Assembly (NCBI GenBank): GCA_052139835.1
Contig: JBKQVT010000233.1
Span: forward strand, 1-57,660
Direction: 5' to 3'
Origin: JBKQVT01 sp052139835
Lineage (GTDB): Bacteria; Planctomycetota; Planctomycetia; Pirellulales; Thermoguttaceae
DNA length: 57,660 nt
Made by a program: the position numbers and the translations under genes. The first letter of the stretch is position 1. Every line of letters begins with the position of its first letter. The notes beneath the pieces are model-generated. The model made no database searches. It was given only the letters and a program-made list of their open reading frames with translations, and had not been told where the DNA came from. Below, piece by piece: positions 1 through 7,767 of this stretch.

Positions 1-698
1 CGGTCCACGAGCCGCTGACCGAGCCGATGATCCATCGGGATTTTCCCGGCGGGCCGGAAGAGCTGCAGGAATACGTCATGGAGGTCTGCGAGGGGATCAA
101 GGACCATTGCGTCCGCGACGCCCGCGATCCGGCCGACACCCGCTGGGAGTACACGTATCATCAACGGCTGTTCGCCTACGAAGTGCCGACGCTTCCCCCC
201 GTGGACCAGATCGAGCAGCTCTGCCGGAAGCTGGCCGAGACCCCCTACACCCGTCGTGCCCAGGCGGTCACCTGGAAGGTGTGGGAGGACACCGGCTGCT
301 ACGATCCGGCCTGTCTGCAAAGCGTCTGGTGCCGGATCCTGGAGGAGGAGGGCACGCCGCGGCTGAGCATGAACGTCCGCTTCCGCTCCAACGACGCCTA
401 CAAGGCGGCCTTCATGAACATCTTCGCCCTGGTGCAGTTGCAGTCGCGGATTGCCGCCCGCGTGGGCGAGCTTTCCGGGCGGCCGCTGGCGTTGGGCCGC
501 TATTGCCACGTGGCCGACAGTTTTCACATTTACGGGTCGAATCTGGCCGAGTTTCGCGGGCGGTTTCTGGGGGCGGTCGAGAAACGCACGTTTGACCAGC
601 GGACGATGCGTTATGAGGGGGGCTTGCGCGAGTTGATGGACGAGGCCCGGCCCGCGATCCTGGAAAAGGCGCGGAAGATGGGGCGGCAATGTTCTTAG
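1..698 (+). CDS. Thymidylate synthase-like protein, 5' end outside window
   Basis: The frame is open from the first bases, so the true start lies upstream; the ATG at 27 is internal. The fold signature of thymidylate synthases is visible. Counting from that ATG, the nucleophile is in DPACLQ (Cys96), followed by NVRFRSND (Arg120, Ser121, Asp123), the dUMP-selecting Asn at 131 in FMNIF, and DSFHIY (His167, Tyr169). Asn131 aligns with E. coli ThyA Asn177, which argues for dUMP methylation rather than dCMP hydroxymethylation, where the family has Asp. The usual Gly before this Asn is replaced by Ala. The visible part is at most 232 residues, closer to the short archaeal-type enzymes than to E. 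coli ThyA. Function as a true ThyA is inferred; the folate site is not assessable. Confidence 0.72.
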   Translation, partial: VHEPLTEPMIHRDFPGGPEELQEYVMEVCEGIKDHCVRDARDPADTRWEYTYHQRLFAYEVPTLPPVDQIEQLCRKLAETPYTRRAQAVTWKVWEDTGCYDPACLQSVWCRILEEEGTPRLSMNVRFRSNDAYKAAFMNIFALVQLQSRIAARVGELSGRPLALGRYCHVADSFHIYGSNLAEFRGRFLGAVEKRTFDQRTMRYEGGLRELMDEARPAILEKARKMGRQCS

Positions 699-715
699 TT
701 CTTAGAACTTAGGCA

Positions 716-816
716 GCGAGCCGCCGGGTTTATCCCGGCGGTTGGGCGGAGCGGCCGGAGAATCTTCATTTTTCGGGCCTTCCGCGAAACCGCCGGGATA
801 AACCCGGCGGCTCGCT
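716..816. repeat. Inverted pair of GCCGGG palindromic elements
   Basis: Two copies of a 27-29 bp element (716-742 and 788-816) face each other. Each is itself palindromic (CCGCCGGGTTTATCCCGGCGG) and is flanked by GCGAG/CTCGC. A third copy lies at 49142. The pair sits between a gene end and the next start, so it may act as a hairpin terminator or be a REP-like mobile repeat. A simple CTTAG-type stretch at 693-712 precedes it. Confidence 0.75.
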
Positions 817-880
817 ACGGCTCGCTGCGCGGGGAAAAAGGCTATTGGAGCGGGGGCGGGTTTTTCGTATCATCCGCCCT

Positions 881-2122
881 ATGACCCCCCAGGATGTGCT
901 CCGCGCCGTGACTGAAGCGGAAATTGGCCGCGAAATCATCCGCCTCGTCCCCCATTGGTACGAGGCTGAGTGCGGTCCCGAGCGCTACTCGGTCCTGGTG
1001 GGGGAGTATACCGCCCATTTCTGCAACCATCGCAAGCTCACGCCCAACCTCAGCGCCTTTCTGGCCCGCATCTGCGCCCGCACCCGCGAGCTGCCGATGG
1101 AGTATTTCGTCAATTTTCCCAGCCTCATCGACGTTTTCCTGGAGAGTTGTGCGATCGACTGGCTGCGGATGCACTCCGCCGCCACCGACTGGGCCCGGCT
1201 GATCAAGTACCTGGAAACGGTGGCCCGGCGGACGTACGAGAATCAACCGGTGTCGTTGAACCTGATCATTCGCACCGGCAACGGGGTGGGCGACATCTCC
1301 GCGCCGCGGTTGCAGAAATTTTTCGACCAGCTTGCCTCCTCGCCCTTCTCCTACCTGGCCGTGGACGGCGACCTGCGGCTGATGCACTACGGCGAAGTGG
1401 AATGGCCGCAGTTGGAGCAGGGCTGCAACGGCAAGTTTCATCCCGAGTTTCTCCACCCCATCCACAGCATCATGGATGAGACGGACATCTCCGCCCACCT
1501 CACCGCCCAGGGCGACCTGATCATCATGAACAAGGCCGGCCTGCTGGCCACGCGGCGGAAGCGCAAGTGGAAGATCTACGACGTCCGCACCTTCCGCAAC
1601 GGCCTTTCCTACTGCCTGGGCAATCCCCACGTGGGGGCTAACCTCTTCGAGGTCGTCTTCGACCTCAGCTTCCGCCGCCAGGGCTCGCTGCTGATCTATG
1701 ACCCCGAACACCGCATCGCCGAGCGCGTGCTCAACCCGGAGAGCATCATCTTCGCGGAGGGGCAAGGCGATCTGACCGCGCCGCCCCAGACGGCCTGCGG
1801 CCAGACCCTGATCGGCCGCTCCATCGAAGACATCGCGGTGGGCAAGCGGACGGGCTGGCTGAAGGGGAAGCGGCGGCTCATCGAGATGGCCTGCGTCGAC
1901 GGCGCGGTGGTGTTCGACGACAATCACCTCCTGGCCGTCGGCGCCCTGGTGCGTTCGCATCCCAGCGTGGGCAACCAGTTGGGCGCCCGCACTACGGCCG
2001 CCCGCTCGTCGTTCCTTTGGGGCGCGCGGCCGATCAAGGTCAGCTCCGACGGCGACGTCACCGTCTACTTCAAAAGCCGCGACGGCGACGCGGAGTGCGA
2101 CGCGGTGATGAATTTCCTTTGA
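881..2122 (+). CDS. Putative sensor protein with degenerate diadenylate-cyclase-like (DACNV-type) domain
   Basis: 413 aa from the ATG at 881; the frame is open to an ATG at 845, but conserved-looking sequence starts here. The C-terminal third resembles a DisA_N/DAC fold: the DGA motif is at residues 340-342 (ACVDGAVVFDD). The position of the catalytic GTRHRAA motif reads LGARTTAA (367-374), so the His-Arg of RHR is Thr-Thr. The closing strand is VSSDGDVTVYF. Loss of RHR suggests nucleotide sensing rather than c-di-AMP synthesis; such domains have been proposed as sensors (DACNV) in conflict systems. The N-terminal 250 residues are unrecognised. No Shine-Dalgarno is seen; TATCAT at 868-873 lies 7 bases before the ATG, so a leaderless message is possible. 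Confidence 0.6.
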   Translation: MTPQDVLRAVTEAEIGREIIRLVPHWYEAECGPERYSVLVGEYTAHFCNHRKLTPNLSAFLARICARTRELPMEYFVNFPSLIDVFLESCAIDWLRMHSAATDWARLIKYLETVARRTYENQPVSLNLIIRTGNGVGDISAPRLQKFFDQLASSPFSYLAVDGDLRLMHYGEVEWPQLEQGCNGKFHPEFLHPIHSIMDETDISAHLTAQGDLIIMNKAGLLATRRKRKWKIYDVRTFRNGLSYCLGNPHVGANLFEVVFDLSFRRQGSLLIYDPEHRIAERVLNPESIIFAEGQGDLTAPPQTACGQTLIGRSIEDIAVGKRTGWLKGKRRLIEMACVDGAVVFDDNHLLAVGALVRSHPSVGNQLGARTTAARSSFLWGARPIKVSSDGDVTVYFKSRDGDAECDAVMNFL

Positions 2123-2140
2123 GCGGCCGCGGCGCGCCGA

Positions 2141-2353
2141 TCAAGCCGTCTGCAGGGCCTGAATGCTGTTGACGTGGATGAGCGCGACGTGGACGATGCG
2201 GTCGGTCTCGGGATCGACGATGGCAAGCCGGTTCCTGCCGATCGCCAGCACCTCCGGGTGTCGCACCTGGAATGCCTCTCCATTGGACAATCGCAACTCG
2301 AACGGCTCGAACGGCCGCCGGTTCAACCACTCCCGGATCGTTTCCGCGTTCAT
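2141..2353 (-). CDS. Small conserved planctomycete-type protein (PFEPFELRL family), copy 1
   Basis: 70 aa starting at MNAETIREWL, chosen because GGAAAGGGG lies at the right distance upstream. It contains RRPFEPFELRLSNGE, VRHPEVLAIG and a hydrophobic C-terminal half (IVHVALIHVNSIQAL), a compact beta-rich layout. It is clearly a paralogue of the next gene upstream (2394-2603); the two share the PFEPFELRL, NGE and VRHPE blocks and the C-terminal HI/HV-S-LQ pattern. The genes are 40 bp apart and probably co-transcribed. No function is known to me; there is no membrane segment or signal peptide. Confidence 0.75.
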   Translation of the reverse strand: MNAETIREWLNRRPFEPFELRLSNGEAFQVRHPEVLAIGRNRLAIVDPETDRIVHVALIHVNSIQALQTA

Positions 2354-2393
2354 TAGCGCCCCTTTCCACAGGATTGTTTCGTATGCCCGGCCC

Positions 2394-2603
2394 CTAAGCG
2401 GATTGCAGCGTCTTGACGCTCGCAATGTGCAGCAACGGACAGATGACCATGCGGTCGTCGGGAAGGGCGATTAGCAGCCGCGACTTGAGCAGAAGCGCCA
2501 TTTCCGGATGCCGGACTTCGTGCTTCTCACCGTTGGTCAACCGCAACTCGAACGGCTCGAAGGGTTGCCGCGACAGCAGTTCCCGCATGGCTTCGTGATT
2601 CAT
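2394..2603 (-). CDS. Small conserved planctomycete-type protein (PFEPFELRL family), copy 2
   Basis: 69 aa. I start it at MNHEAMRELL because GGAAAGG sits 8-9 bases upstream; an earlier in-frame ATG would overlap that site. It shares RQPFEPFELRLTNGE and VRHPEMALLL with its downstream neighbour, so the pair is a tandem duplication that has since diverged to roughly half identity. Function unknown. It lies upstream of copy 1 on the same strand. Confidence 0.75.
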   Translation of the reverse strand: MNHEAMRELLSRQPFEPFELRLTNGEKHEVRHPEMALLLKSRLLIALPDDRMVICPLLHIASVKTLQSA

Positions 2604-2797
2604 CGCAGTGCACCTTTCCACGGGGATGTTTTATTTACGTGTCCCGCCTCAATGACAATTATACCACCGCCCCCGCGGATCGGTACGTGGGCCGCTTAGG
2701 ATCAGGGAAACAGTAACTTCCGACTTTGTTGCCTTTCGCTCCGCGAAAGCCGCAACTTTCGCGGAGCGAAAGGCGACATTTGTTGATTCCCCGGTCC

Positions 2798-3106
2798 TTA
2801 AAGCTTCTGGATCCTGAGAAACACCACGAGCATGGCCAGCGAGAGGAAGAAGCAGAGCGGTGCGATAAACAGCCCGCGGATAAACTCGCCCTGGAAGATC
2901 GCCAGGACCGAGCCGACGACGCAGAGCAGGCAGAAAAGACCCGCCGCCACCGCCCCGACCATCAAGGCGATCTCTGCCCAGACGGAGTAGGCGATGCCGC
3001 TGCGCTGGGCGGCCGAATCCGGCTCGGACGGGAAATCGTAGCCGCAATGCGGACAGACCGCGTCGCGGTCGAACATGTCGCCTTTGCAGTTCGGGCAGTA
3101 TTTCAT
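2798..3106 (-). CDS. Zinc-ribbon plus membrane-segment small protein
   Basis: 102 aa. The start at MKYCPNC is preferred over an ATG three codons earlier, because GAGGA is 9 bases before it and only 2 bases before the other. An N-terminal zinc ribbon, CPNC...CPHCGYDF (two CxxC knuckles), is followed by two hydrophobic segments (about residues 41-65 and 75-95). Such zinc-ribbon/TM proteins are common and mostly uncharacterised. The ribbon should face the cytoplasm. It stands alone on the minus strand between the small paralogues and a thioesterase gene. Confidence 0.75.
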   Translation of the reverse strand: MKYCPNCKGDMFDRDAVCPHCGYDFPSEPDSAAQRSGIAYSVWAEIALMVGAVAAGLFCLLCVVGSVLAIFQGEFIRGLFIAPLCFFLSLAMLVVFLRIQKL

Positions 3107-3144
3107 GGGCGGCATTCCTCACTGACCTGCAGTAGGGAAGGCTC

Positions 3145-3573
3145 TTACTCTGATAATAGCGGGGTCTCGACGATCTCGAACGCGCGGGCGATTTCGGGCG
3201 GCACGCGGTGGGGCTGGCCGGTGGCATAGTCGATGAAGGCCCATTTGGTCTCGGCGCTGGCCAGCACCACGCCGTCGGCCTTGCGGAGGATGTGGTAGCG
3301 GCGGACCGAGGTGACCCGCTTGAACGTAGCCACCCAGGTCTTGACCGTGATCTGGTCGCCGGCCCGCGCGGGCTGATGATACTCGATGGTATGCGAGCGC
3401 ACGACCCAGCCCAGGCCGAGCCGCTGGTAGGCCGCGGGGGGCCAGCCTTGGGCGGCGGAATGGGCCAGCGCGGCCGCCTGCATCCAGGCGACGTAGCAGA
3501 CGTTGTTGGCGTGTCCCTGGGCGTCGATCTCGTCGTCACGCACGGTATGATCGTAATGGAAGATGGCGGGCAT
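3145..3573 (-). CDS. Acyl-CoA thioesterase, 4HBT/YbgC-FadM type
   Basis: 142 aa, the usual length of a single hotdog-fold thioesterase. The N-terminal motif HTVRDDEIDAQGHANNVCY contains the catalytic Asp and the GH-NN-Y signature of 4-hydroxybenzoyl-CoA thioesterase-like enzymes. The central strand IEYHQPARAGDQI is also typical. It should hydrolyse acyl-CoA thioesters in the cytoplasm; the chain-length preference cannot be read. It faces the repeat and promoter region of the divergent MFS gene. Confidence 0.85.
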   Translation of the reverse strand: MPAIFHYDHTVRDDEIDAQGHANNVCYVAWMQAAALAHSAAQGWPPAAYQRLGLGWVVRSHTIEYHQPARAGDQITVKTWVATFKRVTSVRRYHILRKADGVVLASAETKWAFIDYATGQPHRVPPEIARAFEIVETPLLSE

Positions 3574-3599
3574 GTGCTCTCATTGTAACCCGGAAAAGC

Positions 3600-3683
3600 A
3601 AGAGAGGGAACGGCAGATAAACACGGACACAACCCCACTCAACCAACTGCGCGGATCCGCGTTCATCCGCGGTTCCCTCTCTT
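3600..3683. repeat. Palindromic intergenic element with 12-bp inverted arms
   Basis: Perfect inverted arms AAGAGAGGGAAC (3600-3611) and GTTCCCTCTCTT (3672-3683) enclose about 60 bases that include GCGCGGATCCGCG and CGCGTTCATCCGCGG-like palindromes. It lies in the divergent region between the thioesterase and MFS genes. It resembles a miniature repeat rather than a terminator. Confidence 0.6.
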
Positions 3684-3720
3684 GATCTTCCGACCGGTGA
3701 ACGGTTGCCACGAGACCCGC

Positions 3721-3749
3721 TTGGCGTCGATCCGGGATTCCTGTATACT
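3721..3749 (+). promoter_or_regulatory. Sigma-70-like promoter for the MFS gene
   Basis: TTGGCG at 3721-3726, a 17-base spacer and TATACT at 3744-3749 lie about 80 bases before the MFS start. Confidence 0.55.
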
Positions 3750-3829
3750 CGCTGTCACGCGAAAATGCCCCGCTGGACGACAGCAGACATCGGCGACGGT
3801 CCGACGCGACCGGCCAGGAGAAGCATCCT

Positions 3830-5158
3830 TTGCGCTCGATCCGTTGGACCATTGCCCTTCTCATCACGGCCGCCGCTGCCATCGCTTACCTCGACCGGCT
3901 GGCGCTGACTCCGACCTGGGAGGCCATTCGGCACACCATACGGCTTTCCGACAACGACTTCGGCACCCTGCAGTCGCTCTTCTTCTGCGCCTATGCCCTG
4001 ATGTACGTGGGCGGTGGCACGCTCACGGACCTGCTGGGCACGCGGCGAGGGTTCCTGCTGCTGGTGGTCTGCTTCTCGCTGGCTTGCGCCGGTCACGGCC
4101 TGGCCGCAGGGTTTTTCACGTTGGCGGCCGCCCGACTGATGCTGGGCCTGGCGCAAGGCGGAGTCTTTCCGGCGGGGAGCAAGGCCGTGGCCGAGTGGTT
4201 TCCGGCCCGCGAGCGCGCCACCGCCATGGGGATGTTCAACGGCGGCAGCGCGATCGGCCTGATCGCCGCCGCGCCGGCCGCGGCCCTGGTGTTGCGCCAT
4301 GCGCCGTGGCCTTGGGTCTTTTATCTCAGCGGCGCCGTCGGACTGCTGTGGGCCGGGTGGTGGCTGTGGGATTATTATCCGCCGGCCCAGCACCCGCGAC
4401 TCACCGCGCACGAGCGCCTTGAAATCGCCGAGGTGCTGACGGCCGCGCCGCGACGGCGGCCGGACGTTTCCTGGCGGCAGCGGCTCCTCCGCTGGGGGCG
4501 GCTGTTTCTGCTGGTGGAAATCTGGGGAATCGTGCTGGGCAAGTTCTTTGGCGACGCCGTCTGGTTTACCCATAGCATGTGGCTGCCCAAGTACCTGCAC
4601 GACGCCCACGGCCTGACTACCATGCAAAGCGGGGCCGCGGCGTGGATTCCCTATGCGGCCTCCGGCGTGGGCAGCGTGTTCGGCGGTTGGTGCTCTAGCC
4701 GCTTGGTGCACCGTGGCTACTCGTTGAACTTCTCGCGCAAGGCCGTGCTCGGCGCCAGTGCCGCCTTGATGCCTTGCATGTGCCTGATCACGCACGTGCC
4801 TCTGCGCATGGAGATTGTCCTCTACAGCGTCGCCTTCTTTGCCCATCTCTCGTTCTCCACGCTGGTTCTCACCCTGGCAACGGACATGTTCCCGCGCGGG
4901 ATGGTGGGAACCATTGTCGGACTGGTCGGCTTCGGCAGTTCGATGGGCGGGGTGTGTCTGAACAAGGCGGCCGGTCTGCTCTTGGAGCACCTTGGCCGCG
5001 GAGCAGGCTATCCCGTGCTGTTCGCCATCAGCGGCACGCTGCACGTCGTGGGCTTCCTCTGGATTCTCTTGACGATCCGCGACATTCGACCGATCGCAGC
5101 CTACGCCGCGTCGGGGGATAAGGGGGAAGGGGAGCCGGAGGCGTCAGCCCCCGGATAG
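3830..5158 (+). CDS. MFS transporter, anion:cation symporter / hexuronate-type
   Basis: 442 aa, the normal length for a 12-helix MFS carrier. The start codon is TTG, supported by AGGAG 9 bases upstream. The N-terminus RWTIALLITAAAAIAYLDR matches the first helix and (N)YLDR motif of ACS-family sugar-acid transporters. The MFS signature between helices 2 and 3 appears as GGTLTDLLGTRRG, and helix 4/5 carries RLMLGLAQGGVFPAGSKAVAEW-like sequence. It probably imports a sugar acid or another organic anion across the inner membrane; the substrate is inferred only from subfamily resemblance. The next gene starts 30 bp downstream but is not obviously related in function. Confidence 0.82.
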   Translation: MRSIRWTIALLITAAAAIAYLDRLALTPTWEAIRHTIRLSDNDFGTLQSLFFCAYALMYVGGGTLTDLLGTRRGFLLLVVCFSLACAGHGLAAGFFTLAAARLMLGLAQGGVFPAGSKAVAEWFPARERATAMGMFNGGSAIGLIAAAPAAALVLRHAPWPWVFYLSGAVGLLWAGWWLWDYYPPAQHPRLTAHERLEIAEVLTAAPRRRPDVSWRQRLLRWGRLFLLVEIWGIVLGKFFGDAVWFTHSMWLPKYLHDAHGLTTMQSGAAAWIPYAASGVGSVFGGWCSSRLVHRGYSLNFSRKAVLGASAALMPCMCLITHVPLRMEIVLYSVAFFAHLSFSTLVLTLATDMFPRGMVGTIVGLVGFGSSMGGVCLNKAAGLLLEHLGRGAGYPVLFAISGTLHVVGFLWILLTIRDIRPIAAYAASGDKGEGEPEASAPG

Positions 5159-5188
5159 GGCGGAAGCGGGAAGCGGGAGGCAGGGCCA

Positions 5189-6226
5189 ATGCAATACCGG
5201 CTTTCGACGCTGCTTGTGGCGTTCGTGGTCGTCTGGGCCTCGCTGGCCGTGTTCGGCGTGGCGGGGGGGATTGTCGCGGCGGCAATCCTGCTTGTGATCG
5301 CGGCCGTGGTTCGCAGGCCGGGGGCGAGGAAGTCTCCGCGGCTGGGGTGGATCGCATTCCTTGTTGGGTTCTTCTTGCTGGCATTGCTGTTGCCAGCAAT
5401 TCATATCGTTGTGGATGGGTTCGGGCGGGCCGGGTGCCTTAGGAACATCGCGCATATTGGCATGGCACTGAGTCAGTATGAGCATTCAAATGGCCGTCTG
5501 CCGCCCGCTGTTGTCACGGACAAACAGGGCAACGCCATGCACAGTTGGCGAACGCTCGTTATGCCGTTCATCCTCGGCAACGCCTCATACCTCGCATACA
5601 ATTTCGGCGAACCTTGGAACGGCCCGAACAACAGCAAGTCGGCCGTCCCGGAGGCGTGGATTTGGCGTTGCCCGGCCGATCCGGCGATCGAAGGCCGCCC
5701 GATGACCAGCTACGTGGCGGTCACTGGTCCTGGGACCGTATGGGACGATCATGGCTGCACGGGGGAATATAGGTCGGTGGCGGTTGTCGAGGTGGTTAAT
5801 TCCAACATCAACTGGATGGAACCGAAGGACCTCACGCTGGAGGAAGCCTGCCGCGGCGTCGGCGACGGATCGGGCCTGAGCATTTCCAGCCACCACTTGA
5901 TATCCGGCGGCTTCTTTTTCCAGGATGAAGTCAGCGGTGCCTATGCTGTGCTCTCCAACGGGTTCCCGTGTTTCATTCCTGCCGGACTGCCGCCGGACAC
6001 GTTTCGTGGCTTATTCACAGGCGAACAGGATGCAAGGAGGGTCTGCGAGGAATTCCAGCCGGTCCACCGGCATCGAATCAATTGGACCAATTGCACCGCG
6101 CTGGCGGTGCTCATTCTTTCCTACGCGGTGCTGTTGTTTCGTCCGCGCGACAAGCGTCCCCCGCCAGCGGAGCCGGCCCCACCATCCCCACCGGCCGCGG
6201 CCGGCGACAGCGGAAGCGGCGGATGA
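5189..6226 (+). CDS. DUF1559-domain membrane protein, copy 1
   Basis: 345 aa. It starts MQYRLSTLLVAFVVVW, with GGGAGG just upstream. Two N-terminal helices are followed by a helix and the DUF1559-type region: CLRNIAHIGMALSQYE, LPPAVVTDKQGNAMHSWRT, PWNGPNNSK, CPADPAIEGRPMTSYVAV and GPGTVW. A last helix near residue 305 (ALAVLILSYAVLLF) precedes a Pro-rich tail. DUF1559 proteins are pilin/pseudopilin-like and greatly expanded in planctomycetes. This version lacks a prepilin leader and has extra helices. It is a paralogue of the gene at 23464-24429, sharing the same start, body and C-terminal helix. Confidence 0.8.
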   Translation: MQYRLSTLLVAFVVVWASLAVFGVAGGIVAAAILLVIAAVVRRPGARKSPRLGWIAFLVGFFLLALLLPAIHIVVDGFGRAGCLRNIAHIGMALSQYEHSNGRLPPAVVTDKQGNAMHSWRTLVMPFILGNASYLAYNFGEPWNGPNNSKSAVPEAWIWRCPADPAIEGRPMTSYVAVTGPGTVWDDHGCTGEYRSVAVVEVVNSNINWMEPKDLTLEEACRGVGDGSGLSISSHHLISGGFFFQDEVSGAYAVLSNGFPCFIPAGLPPDTFRGLFTGEQDARRVCEEFQPVHRHRINWTNCTALAVLILSYAVLLFRPRDKRPPPAEPAPPSPPAAAGDSGSGG

Positions 6227-6239
6227 ATCAGCGCGGAGG

Positions 6240-6500
6240 GCGGAAGCGTGCCCCGGAGGGGCACTCGAAAATAGCCCAGCAGTTCACTGCTGGGAATGGG
6301 GTCGCAAAGAACCCCGGCCGGAAAGTCCCGGAGGGACGGCAGTCAATAGCCAGGGGCGTCAGCCCCTGGGGCTCAATACAGAACCGGTGTTCGAAAGCCC
6401 CGAAGGGGCGACAGTGACCGAGGGTCGCGGGATTACTGTCGCCCCGTCGGGGCTGAAAACCCCGTTACACGTTTCTCTCCCAGGGGCTGACGCCCCTGGC
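6240..6500. repeat. Cluster of palindromic repeat units (CCCCTGG / GCCCCGAAGGGGC type)
   Basis: Several short palindromes stand side by side: CCCCGGAGGGGC (about 6250), CCCAGCAGTTCACTGCTGGG (about 6277), GTCCCGGAGGGAC (about 6325), GCCAGGGGCGTCAGCCCCTGG (about 6350) and GCCCCGAAGGGGC (about 6397). A second GCCCCGTCGGGGC (about 6439) and a reverse copy CCAGGGGCTGACGCCCCTGG (6480-6499) follow. The outer two CCCCTGG units are reverse complements. The right part encodes the C-terminus of the minus-strand gene at 6433. Confidence 0.75.
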
Positions 6501-7767
6501 TAGTGACTGCCGCCGCTCCGCGGCTCAGCACTGTCGTCGCCGTTTTCTGAGAGGGCTTCGGCTCGGCGGCCACTTTGCCTTGGAAAAGGGGCGCCAGGTC
6601 CAAGGGCACAAACGGCCCGGCGGAGGCCGGCAGCTTGCCAATCGCCAAACGCAGCCGCAAGGGCCCTGGCTCGAAGATCATCGTCTGCGTCGTCTCGCGG
6701 CCAAGGTTCACCTTGTCCATGGCGTCGGCCACGTCGCGCCAGGCGAACGGCTGCGAGCGGTTCCAATAGCCCTCGAGGATGCGATAACGCCAGCACTTCT
6801 TCGGCATCGCCAGCTCGGGCGTGCGGAAATGGTTGGTGCACGCCAGGAGGTGGTCCTCGGCCATGCGCGCCACGACGTGCCGCGGCGTGATCTCGAAGAC
6901 GGCCGCCCGCTGCCGGTCGCAGGCGGCCAGGTTCATCCACGTGGTGTGTCGGCCCGCCGCGAGCAGCTTTTGGGCCTCGTCGATGCTGCCGCACTCTTCG
7001 AGGATTCGCCGGAACGTCAGCGCAAGCGGCGTCCCCAAAGCCAGGGCGGGCGAAGCGTCTTTGGCCGGGCCCGAGTCCAGGCAGGCGATGGCCAGCCCCT
7101 GGTCGTTCATGCCCGAAAGCACCCCCACGAACCCGGGCCATGTTACCGAGGCGAAGGCATGTCGCTGGGCGGGGCGACAGACCACCAGGAGCAGCAGGCG
7201 GTCCAGCGAGCCATAGGAGGGCACGTCGAAGTTGCGGCCGAAGAGCATTTCATGGCCGGCGCTCCGCGGGGGCTCGACCAGGAAGGCCGAGCAGAGTTTG
7301 AAACTCCGCAACTCGACCAGCGTGTTGGCCACGGTCAGCGTGTCGAGTTCCTCCTGCTTGTAGCCGGCCTTGGCGCATGCCGCGCTCAGTTCAGTTTGGT
7401 AGCGCTGCGGGGCCTCCTTCATCAGGGCGCGGCTGAAGCGGACGACCAGCGGCCAGCGCCAGCCGCCGCCGTGCTTGCCCAGGACGGCCTTGGGCAAATC
7501 CAGGTGTCGCCGCGCCACGTCGAGCACCAGCGCCGCCTGCTGCCGGCCCATCTGCTCCGGATCGCCGGCGAGGAAAAGAATGGGAATCCCTTGGACGTAG
7601 CGGAGATGGCCCCCTTCGGCAGCGGCCTCCTGAAACGTCCGCGGCGCGTCGGCGGCCGCTGCGCGGCCGGTCGCCGCCAAGCCCCACACGATCAGCGCAA
7701 TCACCAAGGCGCCGCGCGCGGGCCGCAGGGAATCACTGCGCAATGGGCTGAAAATGAATCGTGCCAT
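6433..7767 (-). CDS. Exported C45-family autoproteolytic acyltransferase/hydrolase
   Basis: 444 aa. An N-terminal signal-like segment (LVIALIVWGLAATGRAAAA) is followed by an Ntn-hydrolase domain of the isopenicillin-N acyltransferase (AAT) type. The likely self-cleavage site and nucleophile is Cys159 in SFKLCSAFLV, with the downstream family block GHEMLFGRNFDVPSYG and GFVGVLSGMNDQGLAIA. It is predicted to act outside the cytoplasm on an amide or acyl substrate that cannot be named. The last 20 or so codons (from about 6500 leftwards) lie inside the repeat cluster, so the native C-terminus has probably been replaced. It overlaps the upstream carbonic-anhydrase-like gene by 35 bp. Confidence 0.75.
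   Translation of the reverse strand: MARFIFSPLRSDSLRPARGALVIALIVWGLAATGRAAAADAPRTFQEAAAEGGHLRYVQGIPILFLAGDPEQMGRQQAALVLDVARRHLDLPKAVLGKHGGGWRWPLVVRFSRALMKEAPQRYQTELSAACAKAGYKQEELDTLTVANTLVELRSFKLCSAFLVEPPRSAGHEMLFGRNFDVPSYGSLDRLLLLVVCRPAQRHAFASVTWPGFVGVLSGMNDQGLAIACLDSGPAKDASPALALGTPLALTFRRILEECGSIDEAQKLLAAGRHTTWMNLAACDRQRAAVFEITPRHVVARMAEDHLLACTNHFRTPELAMPKKCWRYRILEGYWNRSQPFAWRDVADAMDKVNLGRETTQTMIFEPGPLRLRLAIGKLPASAGPFVPLDLAPLFQGKVAAEPKPSQKTATTVLSRGAAAVTSQGRQPLGEKRVTGFSAPTGRQ

Noticed and set aside
842..1960. 372-codon minus-strand frame opposite the DACNV-type gene
   Set aside because: It mirrors the codon bias of the plus-strand gene, has no ribosome-binding site and shows no domain; the plus-strand protein has clear motifs.
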